Of a DNA stretch of 64,000 bases, positions 27,907 to 37,872 are shown one piece after another (position 1 is the first letter of the stretch; each line of letters opens with the position of its first letter). The translations under genes and the position numbers were made by a program. The stretch is from NCBI RefSeq assembly GCF_002813135.1, contig NZ_PHTY01000001.1, positions 429,501 to 493,500 of the forward strand. Direction: 5' to 3'. Source of the stretch: Ulvibacter sp. MAR_2010_11 (lineage in GTDB: Bacteria; Bacteroidota; Bacteroidia; Flavobacteriales; Flavobacteriaceae). The notes beneath the pieces were generated by a model. The model searched no databases. It saw only the letters and a program-made list of their open reading frames with translations, and was not told the origin of the DNA.

Positions 27907-29412
27907 CTACCTGTTTCGCCAGAAGAATGGCGTTAATAGAATAAGTACGGTAAAGAGTTCCAAACGACCAATTAGCATTAAAAAAGTAGCCCACCATTTT
28001 GCCATCATCGGCAGATTTGCATAAGTATTTACAGGTCCCAAATCTCCCAGGGCCGGACCCACATTCCCAAGCGTAGCCGCTGCACCTCCCAGGGCCGTAC
28101 TAAAATCTAAGCCCATCCACGAGAACACCAAAACACCAACGATAAAGGATAACATATACAGAATAAAAAAGCCCAGAATATTGAATACAATAGGTTGTTG
28201 TACCGCTTTATTATTATAACGAACGGGTAAAATAGCATGCGGATGTAGGGTGCGTTTAAACTCGAGAATCCCGTTCTTTATCATGATGAGGTGACGTACA
28301 ATTTTTACACCCCCGGCTGTAGATCCGGAAGACCCCCCCAGAAACATCAAACCGAAGAAGAATAGCGTTAAAAAGGGCGTCCATAGCGTGAAATCGGCAC
28401 TTATAAACCCTGTGGTGGTCACCACTGTCAATACCTGAAATAAACCATGTCTTACGGCACTTTCAAATTCTCCATACACCATAGGGTGTGCAATGGTTGA
28501 AGCAGACATATCGGCTTGAAAATAAATAATAAGCGCCGCAACTACAGTAAATATAATGATCGACAAGGAGTAAAGTCGAAATTCTTCATCCCTGAAAATC
28601 TTTCTGAATTTGGTTTTAAAAGCAAAGTAACTAAGTACAAAATTTGTCCCTGCCAAAAACATAAAAACAATAATGATATATTGTATGAGGGGTCGGTCAT
28701 TCCAATGCGCGACACTGGCATTCTTTGTTGAAAATCCTCCGGTACTCAAAGTACTTAAAGAGTGATTTATAGCGTCGAAAAAGCTCATCCCTGCCAATTT
28801 TAAGAGCAAGGTTTCGGCAAGAGTGTATCCTACATAGATTAACCATAACCTTTTGGCCGTATCAGTAATTCTTGGATGTAACTTATCGCCTCCGGGGCCG
28901 GGAGCTTCGGCAGCAAATAACTGCATGCCTCCAATTCCCAGTAAAGGCAGAATGGCAATTGCCAATACAATAATCCCCATCCCACCAATCCAATGGGTGA
29001 TACTGCGCCAAAACAATACCCCTTTAGGTATTATTTCAATATCGTTTAAAATTGTGGCTCCGGTTGTGGTGTATCCACTCATGGTTTCAAAAAAGGCATC
29101 CGTAAAACTCGGAATTGCTCCGGTAAACACATAAGGAAAAGTTCCTGCCAAGGACATAAAAATCCATCCAAAAGTAACAATAATATACCCTTCTCTTTTT
29201 TGTATTTCTTTACGATGATTTCGGGTAACCAGCATAATAGCTCCTCCAATCACAAGAGTTACTACGCCGGACATAAACATTTCATACACCACCCCATCAT
29301 TATAGAGAAAACTCACCGCGGCAGCCAACAGCATAAATGCACCGTTAACCGTGAGCAATAAGCCCATAAGGTGAAAAATAATCTTAAAATTAATGGTAGA
29401 GATAGCGCGCAT
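27907..29412 (-). CDS. trkH: TrkH/KtrB-type potassium uptake membrane protein
   Basis: This 501-residue ion channel subunit has the four-repeat Trk/Ktr/HKT fold, with about twelve hydrophobic segments. Selectivity-filter loops with conserved glycines are visible in YTTTGATIL, LSTGGFSTKN, TTTGFISADF and TLGNVGPALGD. It imports K+ across the inner membrane together with the cytosolic gating protein TrkA encoded just upstream. The start codon overlaps the trkA stop as TAATG, which indicates translational coupling. By sequence alone the choice between TrkH and KtrB is not firm; the full-length two-RCK TrkA partner favours Trk. Confidence 0.93.
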   Translation of the reverse strand: MRAISTINFKIIFHLMGLLLTVNGAFMLLAAAVSFLYNDGVVYEMFMSGVVTLVIGGAIMLVTRNHRKEIQKREGYIIVTFGWIFMSLAGTFPYVFTGAIPSFTDAFFETMSGYTTTGATILNDIEIIPKGVLFWRSITHWIGGMGIIVLAIAILPLLGIGGMQLFAAEAPGPGGDKLHPRITDTAKRLWLIYVGYTLAETLLLKLAGMSFFDAINHSLSTLSTGGFSTKNASVAHWNDRPLIQYIIIVFMFLAGTNFVLSYFAFKTKFRKIFRDEEFRLYSLSIIIFTVVAALIIYFQADMSASTIAHPMVYGEFESAVRHGLFQVLTVVTTTGFISADFTLWTPFLTLFFFGLMFLGGSSGSTAGGVKIVRHLIMIKNGILEFKRTLHPHAILPVRYNNKAVQQPIVFNILGFFILYMLSFIVGVLVFSWMGLDFSTALGGAAATLGNVGPALGDLGPVNTYANLPMMAKWWATFLMLIGRLELFTVLILLTPFFWRNR

Positions 29413-30761
29413 TACACAAAAAGTTTTTCAACCTTGGAAATGGATTGCGGCAAGCAACACACTACAATACGATCCCCGCTTTTTATTCTGAAATCACCCA
29501 AAGCAATTAAACCTTCGCCGTTTCTTACAACTCCACCAATGATGGCAGAGCGGGGAAATTCAATTTCTTTAATTAGAGAATCGCAGACCTTGGATGTAGG
29601 AGAAACAATAAACTCAAGGAGTTCGGCATTCATATTGTTTAATTTGGTCATTGCAACGACTTCTCCCTTTCTCACATAGCGAAAAATATTGTTTGCCGCC
29701 AGTAGTTTTTTGTTGATAAGGGTATCTATACCAATGGAATGCGATAACTGAAAGTAATCCATGTTCTCAACCAGCGCAATTGCTTTTTTTACACCTTTCG
29801 ATTTGGCAACCAAACAAGACATAATATTGGTTTCACTGTTTCCTGTTACCGAAATAAAGGCATCCATATCTTGAATGGATTCCTCCATAAGTAAATCGAC
29901 ATTGCGTCCGTCCCCGTTTATTACCAAACAACTGGGAATCTCATCGGCTATTTCGAAGGCCTTATTTTTATCGCTTTCAATGAGTTTTACTCTAAAGCTA
30001 CTTTCACAAAGGTCACGAGCGGTTTTACGTCCAATGTTACTTCCACCCAAGATCATTACGTTCTTGATTTCCTGCCGTACTTTCCCGGTAAGCTTATAAA
30101 TATGCTCAACTCCCGCTTTGGTGGTTATAAAATAGACCTGATCTCCTTCCTTAAATTGAGTGTCTCCTCGCGGAATTAGAGTGTATTGTGTTCCATAACG
30201 CTGTATTGCAATGGGGACATATTTTAATTCGGGGTACTGAAATCCAACTTCCCGAACCGTTTTACCCACAAAAGCCGCAGTACGCGACAAGGACAAGCCA
30301 ATCATGGTTAATGCGCCGCTTTCAAACTCATAAGTATCGTTAAAGGCACTTTGATTAAGAAGTAATTCAATTTCGTTTGCCGCCAGAGATTCGGGAGAAA
30401 TTAGTTCGTCTATTCCAAATTTTGTAAATCCCACCTCTTCCTTATTGTCTATAAATTCGGTATTCGAAATACGGGCAATGGTTCGTTTGGCTCCTAATTG
30501 TTTGGACAATACACAGACAGTAATATTGGTCGTTTCACTGGAGGTTACTGCGATCACAAGATCGGTTCCCGCCACTTTGGAGTCTTTCAATACAGAAATA
30601 GAGGTTGCATCACCCCTAACCACCCGAATATCCAAATGCGTATCGGCATAGGCCAAAGAATCTCTGTTTGTATCTATGAGTGTAATATCCTGGGACTCGA
30701 AAGAAAGGAGTTTTGCTAAATGAAATCCAACTTCGCCGGCACCGGCAATAATAATTTTCAT
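29412..30761 (-). CDS. trkA: Trk potassium transporter gating protein TrkA
   Basis: TrkA (449 aa) is the cytoplasmic NAD(H)- and nucleotide-binding regulator of the Trk channel. Two tandem RCK modules are visible. The first Rossmann domain begins MKIIIAGAGEVGFHLAK, followed by a TrkA-C domain around residues 140-225. The second Rossmann domain begins at NVMILGGSNIGRKTARDL (about residue 232), and a second TrkA-C domain ends the protein. Length and architecture are standard. It is the promoter-proximal gene of the trkA-trkH pair. Confidence 0.95.
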   Translation of the reverse strand: MKIIIAGAGEVGFHLAKLLSFESQDITLIDTNRDSLAYADTHLDIRVVRGDATSISVLKDSKVAGTDLVIAVTSSETTNITVCVLSKQLGAKRTIARISNTEFIDNKEEVGFTKFGIDELISPESLAANEIELLLNQSAFNDTYEFESGALTMIGLSLSRTAAFVGKTVREVGFQYPELKYVPIAIQRYGTQYTLIPRGDTQFKEGDQVYFITTKAGVEHIYKLTGKVRQEIKNVMILGGSNIGRKTARDLCESSFRVKLIESDKNKAFEIADEIPSCLVINGDGRNVDLLMEESIQDMDAFISVTGNSETNIMSCLVAKSKGVKKAIALVENMDYFQLSHSIGIDTLINKKLLAANNIFRYVRKGEVVAMTKLNNMNAELLEFIVSPTSKVCDSLIKEIEFPRSAIIGGVVRNGEGLIALGDFRIKSGDRIVVCCLPQSISKVEKLFV

Positions 30762-30877
30762 CGTTTGTTTCTTATTGTTTTTTTAAATGAGATGGAATAA
30801 ATAGGAGATTCATTTTAAAAACGAAGTCGGCCATCTCCTATACGCTTGTCATAACTATTTGTAAGCAATAAGTAGGG

Positions 30878-30885
30878 CAAAGGTA
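30878..30885 (-). promoter_or_regulatory. Candidate -7 element of trkA-trkH
   Basis: The minus strand carries TACCTTTG, the most typical form of the Bacteroidota -7 box, about 115 nt upstream of the trkA ATG. No clear -33 TTG is seen. Confidence 0.45.
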
Positions 30886-30943
30886 TTGAAATTTAATAAA
30901 ATTAGTGAAAAGCTTCAGAAAATCTATTTCGGCTTCAATTACA

Positions 30944-30971
30944 TTGAAATTGCAAAAAATTGGTAGCTTTG
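30944..30971 (+). promoter_or_regulatory. Promoter of menG-porT
   Basis: TTG (30944-30946), a 17-nt spacer and TAGCTTTG (30964-30971) match the Bacteroidota promoter fully. The ATG of menG is at 30985, so the leader would be very short. Confidence 0.65.
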
Positions 30972-30984
30972 CACGCTATTTGCT

Positions 30985-31716
30985 ATGACTGAAAAAATAA
31001 CACCCTATAAAGATTCCGACCTCAACAAAAAGAAACAAGTTGAGAAAATGTTCGATACTATTTCGGGGAATTACGACGGACTTAACCGTGTGATTTCGTT
31101 GGGAACAGATACCTCCTGGCGCAAAAAGGTGTTAAAAATGGTGGCGGAAAGACATCCAAATTCGATACTTGATATCGCTACAGGAACGGGGGACCTTGCC
31201 ATTCAGTTTGCTGAAAAAATAAACGCTTCGCGAATTGTAGGGTTGGATTTATCGGAAGGAATGTTGGAAATGGCGCGGAAAAAAGTAACAGGCACACCAT
31301 TAAATGATAAGATTGAGTTTATAAAAGGTGACTCCGAAGCATTAGACTTTGTCGATGGTTCTTTTGAAGTAATAACTGTTTCCTTCGGAATTAGAAACTT
31401 TGAAAATCTGGAAAAGGGACTTTCTGAAATTTATAGAGTACTTGCTCCGGGCGGGCTATTTATAATTTTGGAGACTTCAATTCCGAAAAAATTTCCGTTC
31501 AAGCAAGGATATTACTTTTATACGAAAGGATTGCTTCCGTTAATAGGCAGAATTTTTTCAAAAGACAAAGTCGCCTACAAATATTTATGTGAAAGTGCTT
31601 CTGTTTTCCCTTACGGAGAAACGCTCAACAATATTTTAAGAAAAATCGGGTTTATAGAGGTGAAAAATAAACCACAAACATTCGGGGTGGCTACTATTTA
31701 TACAGCTACAAAATAA
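30985..31716 (+). CDS. menG: Demethylmenaquinone methyltransferase
   Basis: MenG/UbiE (243 aa) methylates demethylmenaquinone with S-adenosylmethionine, the last step of menaquinone synthesis, and so supplies the quinone used by the NQR pump encoded in this window. The opening KKKQVEKMFDTISGNYDGLNRVISLGTD is the UbiE family signature. Motif I is LDIATGTGDLAI, and a second signature is VSFGIRNFENLEKGLSEIYRVLAPGG. As flavobacteria use menaquinone, the MenG name is preferred over UbiE. It is followed after two nucleotides by porT. Confidence 0.95.
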   Translation: MTEKITPYKDSDLNKKKQVEKMFDTISGNYDGLNRVISLGTDTSWRKKVLKMVAERHPNSILDIATGTGDLAIQFAEKINASRIVGLDLSEGMLEMARKKVTGTPLNDKIEFIKGDSEALDFVDGSFEVITVSFGIRNFENLEKGLSEIYRVLAPGGLFIILETSIPKKFPFKQGYYFYTKGLLPLIGRIFSKDKVAYKYLCESASVFPYGETLNNILRKIGFIEVKNKPQTFGVATIYTATK

Positions 31717-31718
31717 TT

Positions 31719-32426
31719 ATGAAGAAGATACTATTTGTATTAGCAATATTAGTGTTTGCGCAAAGTGCTCACGCACAGCTGTTCAGCAAAGAACGGTTGG
31801 CTAATTTGGAAGATTTTGACAAACGTTTTCTTACTTGGGGTTATTTTTTAGGCTTTAACAGCTATGATTTTAAAATTGATTATATCAATCAAGATACAGA
31901 TGCGAACACCGATGTGCTTGTTGAAGCACAATCGGGTTTTAATGTAGGACTGGTTGGAGACATGCGAATTAACGAATATGTAAATCTTCGTCTTGAGCCC
32001 GGATTGTATTACACTCAGCGTAATTTAACCTTTCCAAATTTCGAAGAGCAAAGGGATTTTCTAAGAGAGGTGAAATCTACTTACATCCATGTTCCTTTAC
32101 TAATAAAATTATCGACCAAGCGCCTTAATAACATTCGCCCCTTTATCGTAGGCGGTGTTTCCACCTCGTTAAACCTATCCAGTGATCAAAAAAATCCGGA
32201 TGATAATTCTTCTGGGAAATTTAGAATGACGAACGGCACCAGCTATTACGAGTTGGGATTTGGTATTGATATATATCTGTATTATTTCAAATTCACACCT
32301 TCCGTACGTGGTGTTTTTGCCATGAGCGACGAGTTGGTTAGAGATGAAGACCCTAACAGTCCATGGACAAGTAACATCGACCAATTATCAACTCGGGGTA
32401 TTTTCGTAAACTTTACCTTTCAGTAA
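31719..32426 (+). CDS. porT: T9SS outer-membrane beta-barrel protein PorT/SprT
   Basis: This 235-residue outer-membrane protein has a signal peptide (residues 1-20, ending AHAQ) and a predicted eight-strand barrel (for example GFNVGLVGDMRINEYVNLRLEPGLYYTQRNL). The opening LFSKERLANLEDFDKRFLTWGYFLGFNSYDF and the neighbour menG fit the PorT/SprT group, an essential T9SS component in Porphyromonas and Flavobacterium. The protein ends FVNFTFQ. It overlaps the converging TrmH-family gene by 14 nt at the 3' ends. The call is by motif recall and synteny. Confidence 0.85.
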   Translation: MKKILFVLAILVFAQSAHAQLFSKERLANLEDFDKRFLTWGYFLGFNSYDFKIDYINQDTDANTDVLVEAQSGFNVGLVGDMRINEYVNLRLEPGLYYTQRNLTFPNFEEQRDFLREVKSTYIHVPLLIKLSTKRLNNIRPFIVGGVSTSLNLSSDQKNPDDNSSGKFRMTNGTSYYELGFGIDIYLYYFKFTPSVRGVFAMSDELVRDEDPNSPWTSNIDQLSTRGIFVNFTFQ

Positions 32427-33141
32427 ACCTTCTGAATTCGCTTAACAGAATTGCAGTTGCAGTGGCCACATTCAGGCTTTCGGTATCCTGCCGCACTCCA
32501 AATTGAGGAATCGTAATTTTTTCATGCAATAACCCCATAATTTCCTTCGAAATGCCATTGGCTTCGTTTCCCATCACGATTAGCGCTTCTTCGGGATATT
32601 TTGCACTATATACATTTGTTCCTTCCATACAGGCACCGTAGACCGGTAGCGGGGAGTTCTTTATATATTCCGAAAGGCTGCAATACACAATTTGAATTCT
32701 TACTATAGAACCCATAGTCGCTTGAATTACCTTCGGATTAAAACAATCTGCCGTATCCGGTGAACAAATGAGTTGCGTAACTCCAAACCAATCACATAAT
32801 CGAATAATGGTTCCCAAATTGCCAGGATCCCTAACTGCATCTAAGGCAATCTGCAGGCCGTTGGTTTGAATCTCTTTTTGTTTTGGGATTTCAAAAATAG
32901 CCAGGGAAGTATTGGGAGATTTTAAAAAGCTAATCTTTTGAAGCTCGGCTTCAGATATCCTCACTTCTTTTTCTGAAGCGGTGTTTGTAAATTCGGTTGA
33001 AAAATGAGCGTACAGTTTAAGACCTGCTGTTTGCAATTCGGCAATAACTTTTGGACCTTCAGCAACAAATAATCCTGTTTTATCGCGGTACTTTTTTTGC
33101 TGTAAACTCGTTATTAATTTTATTTGACTTTTACTTACCAA
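32413..33141 (-). CDS. TrmH/SpoU-family RNA 2'-O-methyltransferase
   Basis: This 242-residue SPOUT methyltransferase probably modifies a ribose 2'-OH in rRNA or tRNA. An N-terminal substrate-binding domain (SKSQIKLITSLQQKKYRDKTGLFVAEG) is followed by the knot domain, with ALDAVRDPGNLGTIIRLCDWFGV, VMGNEANGIS and a C-terminal SLNVATATAILLSEF as SAM-knot motifs. The start was placed at TTG 33141, because the family begins M-V/L-S-K-x-Q-I-K-L; the open frame to 33324 runs through the promoter and start of tamL. The target nucleotide cannot be predicted. Confidence 0.92.
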   Translation of the reverse strand: MVSKSQIKLITSLQQKKYRDKTGLFVAEGPKVIAELQTAGLKLYAHFSTEFTNTASEKEVRISEAELQKISFLKSPNTSLAIFEIPKQKEIQTNGLQIALDAVRDPGNLGTIIRLCDWFGVTQLICSPDTADCFNPKVIQATMGSIVRIQIVYCSLSEYIKNSPLPVYGACMEGTNVYSAKYPEEALIVMGNEANGISKEIMGLLHEKITIPQFGVRQDTESLNVATATAILLSEFRRFTER

Positions 33142-33157
33142 AATTATCCTATTTTTG
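33124..33157 (+). promoter_or_regulatory. Promoter of tamL
   Basis: TTG (33124-33126), a 23-nt spacer and TATTTTTG (33150-33157) match the Bacteroidota promoter. This places the transcript start after 33160 and supports the TTG start codon at 33179 rather than the one at 33155. Confidence 0.55.
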
Positions 33158-33178
33158 AACTTAAGTAAACCTATACGA

Positions 33179-35728
33179 TTGACCCAAAGCCTCACAAAAA
33201 TATCATTAATTTTAGGATTAACTATCTTTCTTTTATCTTGTGACGCAGTGAAACGCGTTGCAGACGATAAATTTTTACTTACTGATAATACAATAATCGT
33301 AGATAGTGTAAAAAGCAAAGACACAAAGGTATACAGTCAGTTAGCTCAAAAACCCAACACCAAGGTATTAGGAATTCCAATAGGTATTCATATTTACAAT
33401 CTCGCAGATCCTCAACCCGATTCAACCTTCCAGAAATGGTTACATAAAAATCCTAAACGAGAAGAACGCCTGGTACGTTTTCTCTCTCAAAAGCAGGTAG
33501 ACGAATTGGGCTATAGTTATGTGGGATTAAATAAATGGCTTAAGAAATCGGGAGACGAACCGGTTGTAATTAGTGAATCACGAATAAACAAATCGCTCGA
33601 CCGTTTGAAACGCTACTATTCGAGTTTCGGGTATTTTAATACCAAAGCCGATTACACCATCAATAAAAACGAGAAGAGGCCCAAAAGAGCTTCAATTACC
33701 TACAATGTGCAGCGTTATCAGCCCTATTTTGTAGATAGTATCAGTGAAAATATTAGTTCTCCGGTGGTTGATTCCTTATTCAAAGCTACCAGAACCAGTA
33801 CATTTATCAAGTCCGGCAAACAGTATGCCGCCAATGATTTTGTGAATGAACGCGACCGATTGACTATTCAGTTTCGAAATTCGGGATTGTATTATTTCGA
33901 TCAGGACTACGTAGGTTTTGAAGCAGATACCGTAAACACGGGACACAAAGCCAATATTACTTACATAATTCCCGATCGGAAAATTAGCGAAGAAGACAGT
34001 AGCCACACCGAACCCTTTAAAATACATACCATCAATGAAGTTCGTGTGGTTACAGATTATTCATTTACCAGACGCAACGAACAATTTAAAGACTCGGCTT
34101 CGCACAATGGTTACAAATTGTACAGCTACGACGCCCTTAAATTTAACCCCAAAGCCATAACCGACGCAATTTCAATATCCCCCAATAAAATATTTAAGGA
34201 TATCGACAGGACTTTGACCTATACTCAAATAAGTGATTTGCGTATTTTTAAATACCCAAACATCTCCTATCAGGAAGATCCTGCAGATACGACCGGAACA
34301 GGTCTTATTGCCACAATTTTACTCACCCCTCAGAAAAAATATACCCTGGGAGTAGATTTCGATGTCATCCCCTTCCCTTCCCCAATACAGCAATTTGGGA
34401 TGGGCTTTAGTTCTACACTATTAATTAGAAACGTTTTTAGAGGTGCAGAAACATTAGAGCTTTCGGGGAGAGGAAGTGTGGGTTCCTCTAAGGATGCCGG
34501 AGATGGCAGCAGTAGTTTTTTTAATACCTCAGAGCTTGGAGGCGATATAAAACTTTCCTTTCCAAGAATTCTTTTTCCGATAAACACAGACAAGTTTATT
34601 CCAAAGTATATGTCGCCCTTCACCAGTTTTAGTATTGGTGCCAGTGCTCAGAATAATATAGGGTTGGATAGACAAACCGTGAATGCCATATTTAATTATC
34701 GCTGGAAGCCGTCAAAGATTCGACGCAATCAGTTAGACCTTATGAACATTCAGTATGTACGTAATTTGGATGTGGATAACTATTTTAATGTGTATCCCAG
34801 CTCTTATGATCGTCTTAATGAAATCGCACAAGATGTTGGCTATACGTTTAGCGATCCTGCAAATCCGGTGCTGGAAATTCCGGATGAAGCCAATCAGTTT
34901 ATCGATGATTTTCTGGATCCTACAAACCAGAATTCAGATTTTTATGATGAGGTGTTGAGTATCTCCGAGCGTCGATTCCGTCTAACGGAAAACAATCTTA
35001 TTTTCGCTTCCAATTTTATCTGGACACGCGATACCAGAGAGGGCTTACAGGATAATACTTTTTCCAGATTTCGTTGGAAGGCAGAAATTGCCGGTAATGT
35101 TCTTTCAGGAATTGCAGGTATCGCAGGCTTACCAAAAGACGCCAATGGAAATTATAAAACCTTTGGAGTGGTTTTCTCACAGTATGCTAAACTGGAAAGT
35201 GAATACATAAAACACTGGGAACTGAACGATAAAAATGTGCTAGCATTTAGAGTCTTTGGTGGATTAGCCGTCCCCTACGGCAATAGCAATAGTGTTCCCT
35301 TCACCCGAAGCTACTTTGCCGGAGGAACCAATGACAATCGTGGATGGCGTGCATACGACCTGGGACCCGGAAGCAGTGGTGGAATCTTCGACTTTAATGA
35401 AGCCAATTTTAAAATCGCTTTGAATGGCGAATACAGATATACTATTTTGGGAGCCTTAAAAGGGGCATTTTTTGTAGATGCCGGAAATATTTGGAACGTT
35501 TTCGACAATATTGAGGATCCCGCTTCAAGATTTGACGGGATTCAGGATTTAAAGGAAATTGCAGTTGCATCCGGATTTGGATTGCGATACGATTTCGGAT
35601 TCTTTGTATTTCGCTTCGATATTGGATTTAAAACCCACGACCCGGGCAGACCGGTTGGAGAACGTTGGTTTAAAGATTATAATTTTCCTAATGCAGTCTA
35701 TAATATAGGAATCAACTATCCTTTCTAA
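33179..35728 (+). CDS. tamL: BamA/TamA-family outer-membrane lipoprotein (TamL-like)
   Basis: This roughly 849-residue Omp85-family protein has an N-terminal lipoprotein signal (lipobox LLSC), POTRA-like repeats over about residues 100-380, and a C-terminal 16-strand barrel. The barrel has the family hallmarks YFAGGTNDNRGWRAYDLGPG (the G-D-N-R-G-W surface loop) and FRFDIGFKTHDPGRP near the end. The acylated N terminus distinguishes the Bacteroidota TamL type from BamA. It probably helps insert or transport outer-membrane components with TamB. A TTG start at 33179 gives a compact signal peptide; the TTG at 33155 lies in the promoter. It is divergent from the TrmH-family gene. Confidence 0.87.
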   Translation: MTQSLTKISLILGLTIFLLSCDAVKRVADDKFLLTDNTIIVDSVKSKDTKVYSQLAQKPNTKVLGIPIGIHIYNLADPQPDSTFQKWLHKNPKREERLVRFLSQKQVDELGYSYVGLNKWLKKSGDEPVVISESRINKSLDRLKRYYSSFGYFNTKADYTINKNEKRPKRASITYNVQRYQPYFVDSISENISSPVVDSLFKATRTSTFIKSGKQYAANDFVNERDRLTIQFRNSGLYYFDQDYVGFEADTVNTGHKANITYIIPDRKISEEDSSHTEPFKIHTINEVRVVTDYSFTRRNEQFKDSASHNGYKLYSYDALKFNPKAITDAISISPNKIFKDIDRTLTYTQISDLRIFKYPNISYQEDPADTTGTGLIATILLTPQKKYTLGVDFDVIPFPSPIQQFGMGFSSTLLIRNVFRGAETLELSGRGSVGSSKDAGDGSSSFFNTSELGGDIKLSFPRILFPINTDKFIPKYMSPFTSFSIGASAQNNIGLDRQTVNAIFNYRWKPSKIRRNQLDLMNIQYVRNLDVDNYFNVYPSSYDRLNEIAQDVGYTFSDPANPVLEIPDEANQFIDDFLDPTNQNSDFYDEVLSISERRFRLTENNLIFASNFIWTRDTREGLQDNTFSRFRWKAEIAGNVLSGIAGIAGLPKDANGNYKTFGVVFSQYAKLESEYIKHWELNDKNVLAFRVFGGLAVPYGNSNSVPFTRSYFAGGTNDNRGWRAYDLGPGSSGGIFDFNEANFKIALNGEYRYTILGALKGAFFVDAGNIWNVFDNIEDPASRFDGIQDLKEIAVASGFGLRYDFGFFVFRFDIGFKTHDPGRPVGERWFKDYNFPNAVYNIGINYPF

Positions 35729-35743
35729 ACCATTAAAATTTGT

Positions 35744-35751
35744 TATTTTTG
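35744..35751 (+). promoter_or_regulatory. Candidate -7 element of fbaA-accD
   Basis: TATTTTTG matches TAnnTTTG and lies 92 nt upstream of the chosen fbaA ATG. A TTG at a suitable distance is missing. Confidence 0.45.
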
Positions 35752-35843
35752 CTATTGCGTTTACGAAAACGGATACAAAAAAGAAATCTTACCATTAGCG
35801 CCTCCAAAAGCGTTAATTGGCGCATATTAAACCTTACAAATCT

Positions 35844-36911
35844 ATGAGTCATTCTATCATGCCCGGCGTTGCAACGGGAAGAGAAGTTCAGAAAATACAC
35901 AAATTCGCCAAGGAAAAAGGATTTGCAATGCCTGCCGTTAATGTGGTTGGTTCCAACAGCGTGAATACGGTAATGGAAACTGCTGCTGCCTTAAAGGCGC
36001 CGGTTATCATTCAGTTTTCGAATGGTGGCGCACATTTTAATGCCGGAAAAGGACTTTCTAACGAGGGGCAGCGCGCAGCGATTGCAGGAGGAATTACAGG
36101 TGCCTTACACATACACGAATTGGCCAAAGTTTACGGAGCAACGGTGATTCTTCATACAGACCATTGTGCCAAAAGTTTATTGCCATGGATTGATGGTTTA
36201 CTGGACGCGGGAGAAAAACATTTCAAACAAACAGGAGTACCTTTATACAGCTCTCATATGCTGGACCTTTCCGAAGAACCCATCGAAGAAAATATTGAAA
36301 TCTCCAAGCGCTATTTGGAACGTATGAGTAAGATGGGTATGACGCTGGAAATTGAATTGGGTATTACCGGTGGCGAAGAAGACGGCGTTGATAATAGTGA
36401 CGTAGACTCTTCAAAATTATATACCCAACCTGAAGAAGTTGCCTATGCCTATGAGGAATTGATGAAGGTTAGCGACCAATTTACGGTTGCGGCTGCCTTC
36501 GGAAATGTACACGGGGTCTACAAACCCGGAAATGTAAAATTAACTCCGGTTATCCTAAAAAACTCTCAGGAATTTGTTCAGAAAAAATTCAAAACAGGTC
36601 ACAATCCTATCGACTTTGTTTTTCACGGCGGAAGCGGTTCTACCTTAGCCGAAATTAGAGAGGCGATTGGATATGGTATTATTAAAATGAACATCGATAC
36701 CGACCTTCAATTTGCATTTACTGAAGGAATTCGTGACTATATGACAAATAATATTGAGTATCTTAGAACACAAATAGGAAATCCCGATGGTGCCGATGTA
36801 CCTAATAAAAAACACTACGACCCTCGCAAATGGATGCGCGAAGGCGAGATGACCTTTAAAAAACGATTGGAACAGGCCTTTCACGACCTGAACAATGTAA
36901 ATACCCTATAA
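35844..36911 (+). CDS. fbaA: Class II fructose-bisphosphate aldolase
   Basis: This zinc-dependent aldolase (355 aa) cleaves or forms fructose 1,6-bisphosphate in glycolysis and gluconeogenesis. Family motifs are present: [31 protein letters not shown] with a metal-binding His, [16 protein letters not shown], and FVFHGGSGS near the C terminus. This is the long class IIA form. ATG 35844 ([12 protein letters not shown]) matches the usual start and length; a TTG-initiated extension to 35817 was rejected. It lies 46 nt upstream of accD, so both are probably on one transcript ending at 37853. Confidence 0.97.
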   Translation: MSHSIMPGVATGREVQKIHKFAKEKGFAMPAVNVVGSNSVNTVMETAAALKAPVIIQFSNGGAHFNAGKGLSNEGQRAAIAGGITGALHIHELAKVYGATVILHTDHCAKSLLPWIDGLLDAGEKHFKQTGVPLYSSHMLDLSEEPIEENIEISKRYLERMSKMGMTLEIELGITGGEEDGVDNSDVDSSKLYTQPEEVAYAYEELMKVSDQFTVAAAFGNVHGVYKPGNVKLTPVILKNSQEFVQKKFKTGHNPIDFVFHGGSGSTLAEIREAIGYGIIKMNIDTDLQFAFTEGIRDYMTNNIEYLRTQIGNPDGADVPNKKHYDPRKWMREGEMTFKKRLEQAFHDLNNVNTL

Positions 36912-36957
36912 CCGGGATTTTTCAATACACTTAAAAACTCCCTCAACCGAAAAAAAT

Positions 36958-37824
36958 ATGTCTTGGTTTAAACGAACAAAAAAAGGAATTCAGACCCCAA
37001 CTGAAGATAAAAAGGATGTCCCCAAAGGACTCTGGTACAAATCCCCAACAGGAAAAATTGTCGATTCGGAAGAACTGGAAGCTAATTTCTATGTGAGTCC
37101 GGAAGATGGTTACCATGTTCGGATTGGCAGTAAAGAATACTTCGAAATTTTATTCGATGACAATAAATTCAAGGAATTGGACAAAGGGTTAACCTCTAAA
37201 GATCCGCTCAACTTTGAAGACAGTAAAAAATACACCGATCGTTTAAAGGAAGCGCAGGAAAAAACCGGATTGAAGGATGCGGTACGCACTGCAGTTGGGA
37301 AATCTATGGGAGAAGACCTGGTAGTCGCCTGTATGGATTTCCGCTTTATTGGAGGTTCTATGGGTAGTGTTGTAGGTGAAAAAATTGCCCGCGCTGCCGA
37401 TTATTCTTTAAAAAAGAAGATTCCGTTCCTTATCATCTCCAAAAGTGGTGGTGCCCGAATGATGGAAGCAGCCCTGTCCTTAATGCAATTGGCCAAGACC
37501 AGTGCGAAACTAGCCCAATTGTCGGATGCAGGTATCCCGTATATTTCATTGTGTACAGATCCAACTACCGGAGGTACAACAGCCTCTTTTGCCATGTTAG
37601 GTGATATTAATATTAGCGAACCCGGTGCCTTAATTGGTTTTGCGGGACCTCGTGTGGTGCGAGATACTACAGGAAAAGAATTGCCAGAAGGTTTTCAAAC
37701 CGCCGAATTTGTATTAGATCACGGCTTTTTAGATTTTATTACTCATAGAAGAGATTTAAAACGCAAACTGAATTTATACCTCGATTTGGTCCTCAACAGG
37801 CCTTTAAGAGAAAAAACAGCATAA
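36958..37824 (+). CDS. accD: Acetyl-CoA carboxylase carboxyltransferase subunit beta
   Basis: AccD (288 aa) forms, with AccA, the carboxyltransferase that moves CO2 from biotin to acetyl-CoA in fatty acid synthesis. The crotonase-like core is complete: [38 protein letters not shown] and [18 protein letters not shown]. The N terminus [29 protein letters not shown] aligns with E. coli AccD, but the four zinc-ribbon cysteines are replaced (YKSPTGK where E. coli has TKCDSCG, and VSPEDGYH in place of the second CPKC pair). The protein must therefore fold without that zinc site. accA and the biotin carboxylase genes are not in the window. Confidence 0.96.
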   Translation: MSWFKRTKKGIQTPTEDKKDVPKGLWYKSPTGKIVDSEELEANFYVSPEDGYHVRIGSKEYFEILFDDNKFKELDKGLTSKDPLNFEDSKKYTDRLKEAQEKTGLKDAVRTAVGKSMGEDLVVACMDFRFIGGSMGSVVGEKIARAADYSLKKKIPFLIISKSGGARMMEAALSLMQLAKTSAKLAQLSDAGIPYISLCTDPTTGGTTASFAMLGDINISEPGALIGFAGPRVVRDTTGKELPEGFQTAEFVLDHGFLDFITHRRDLKRKLNLYLDLVLNRPLREKTA

Positions 37825-37853
37825 AAAAAGCCGCTCAGTTGAGCGGCTTTTTT
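37823..37853 (+). terminator. Terminator after fbaA-accD
   Basis: AAGCCGCTCA / TGAGCGGCTT form a perfect 10-bp stem with a 2-nt loop, flanked by A and T runs, directly at the accD stop codon. The A run on the left also allows it to act on the converging lipoprotein gene. Confidence 0.9.
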
Positions 37854-37872
37854 AGTATATGTCCATTATAAT

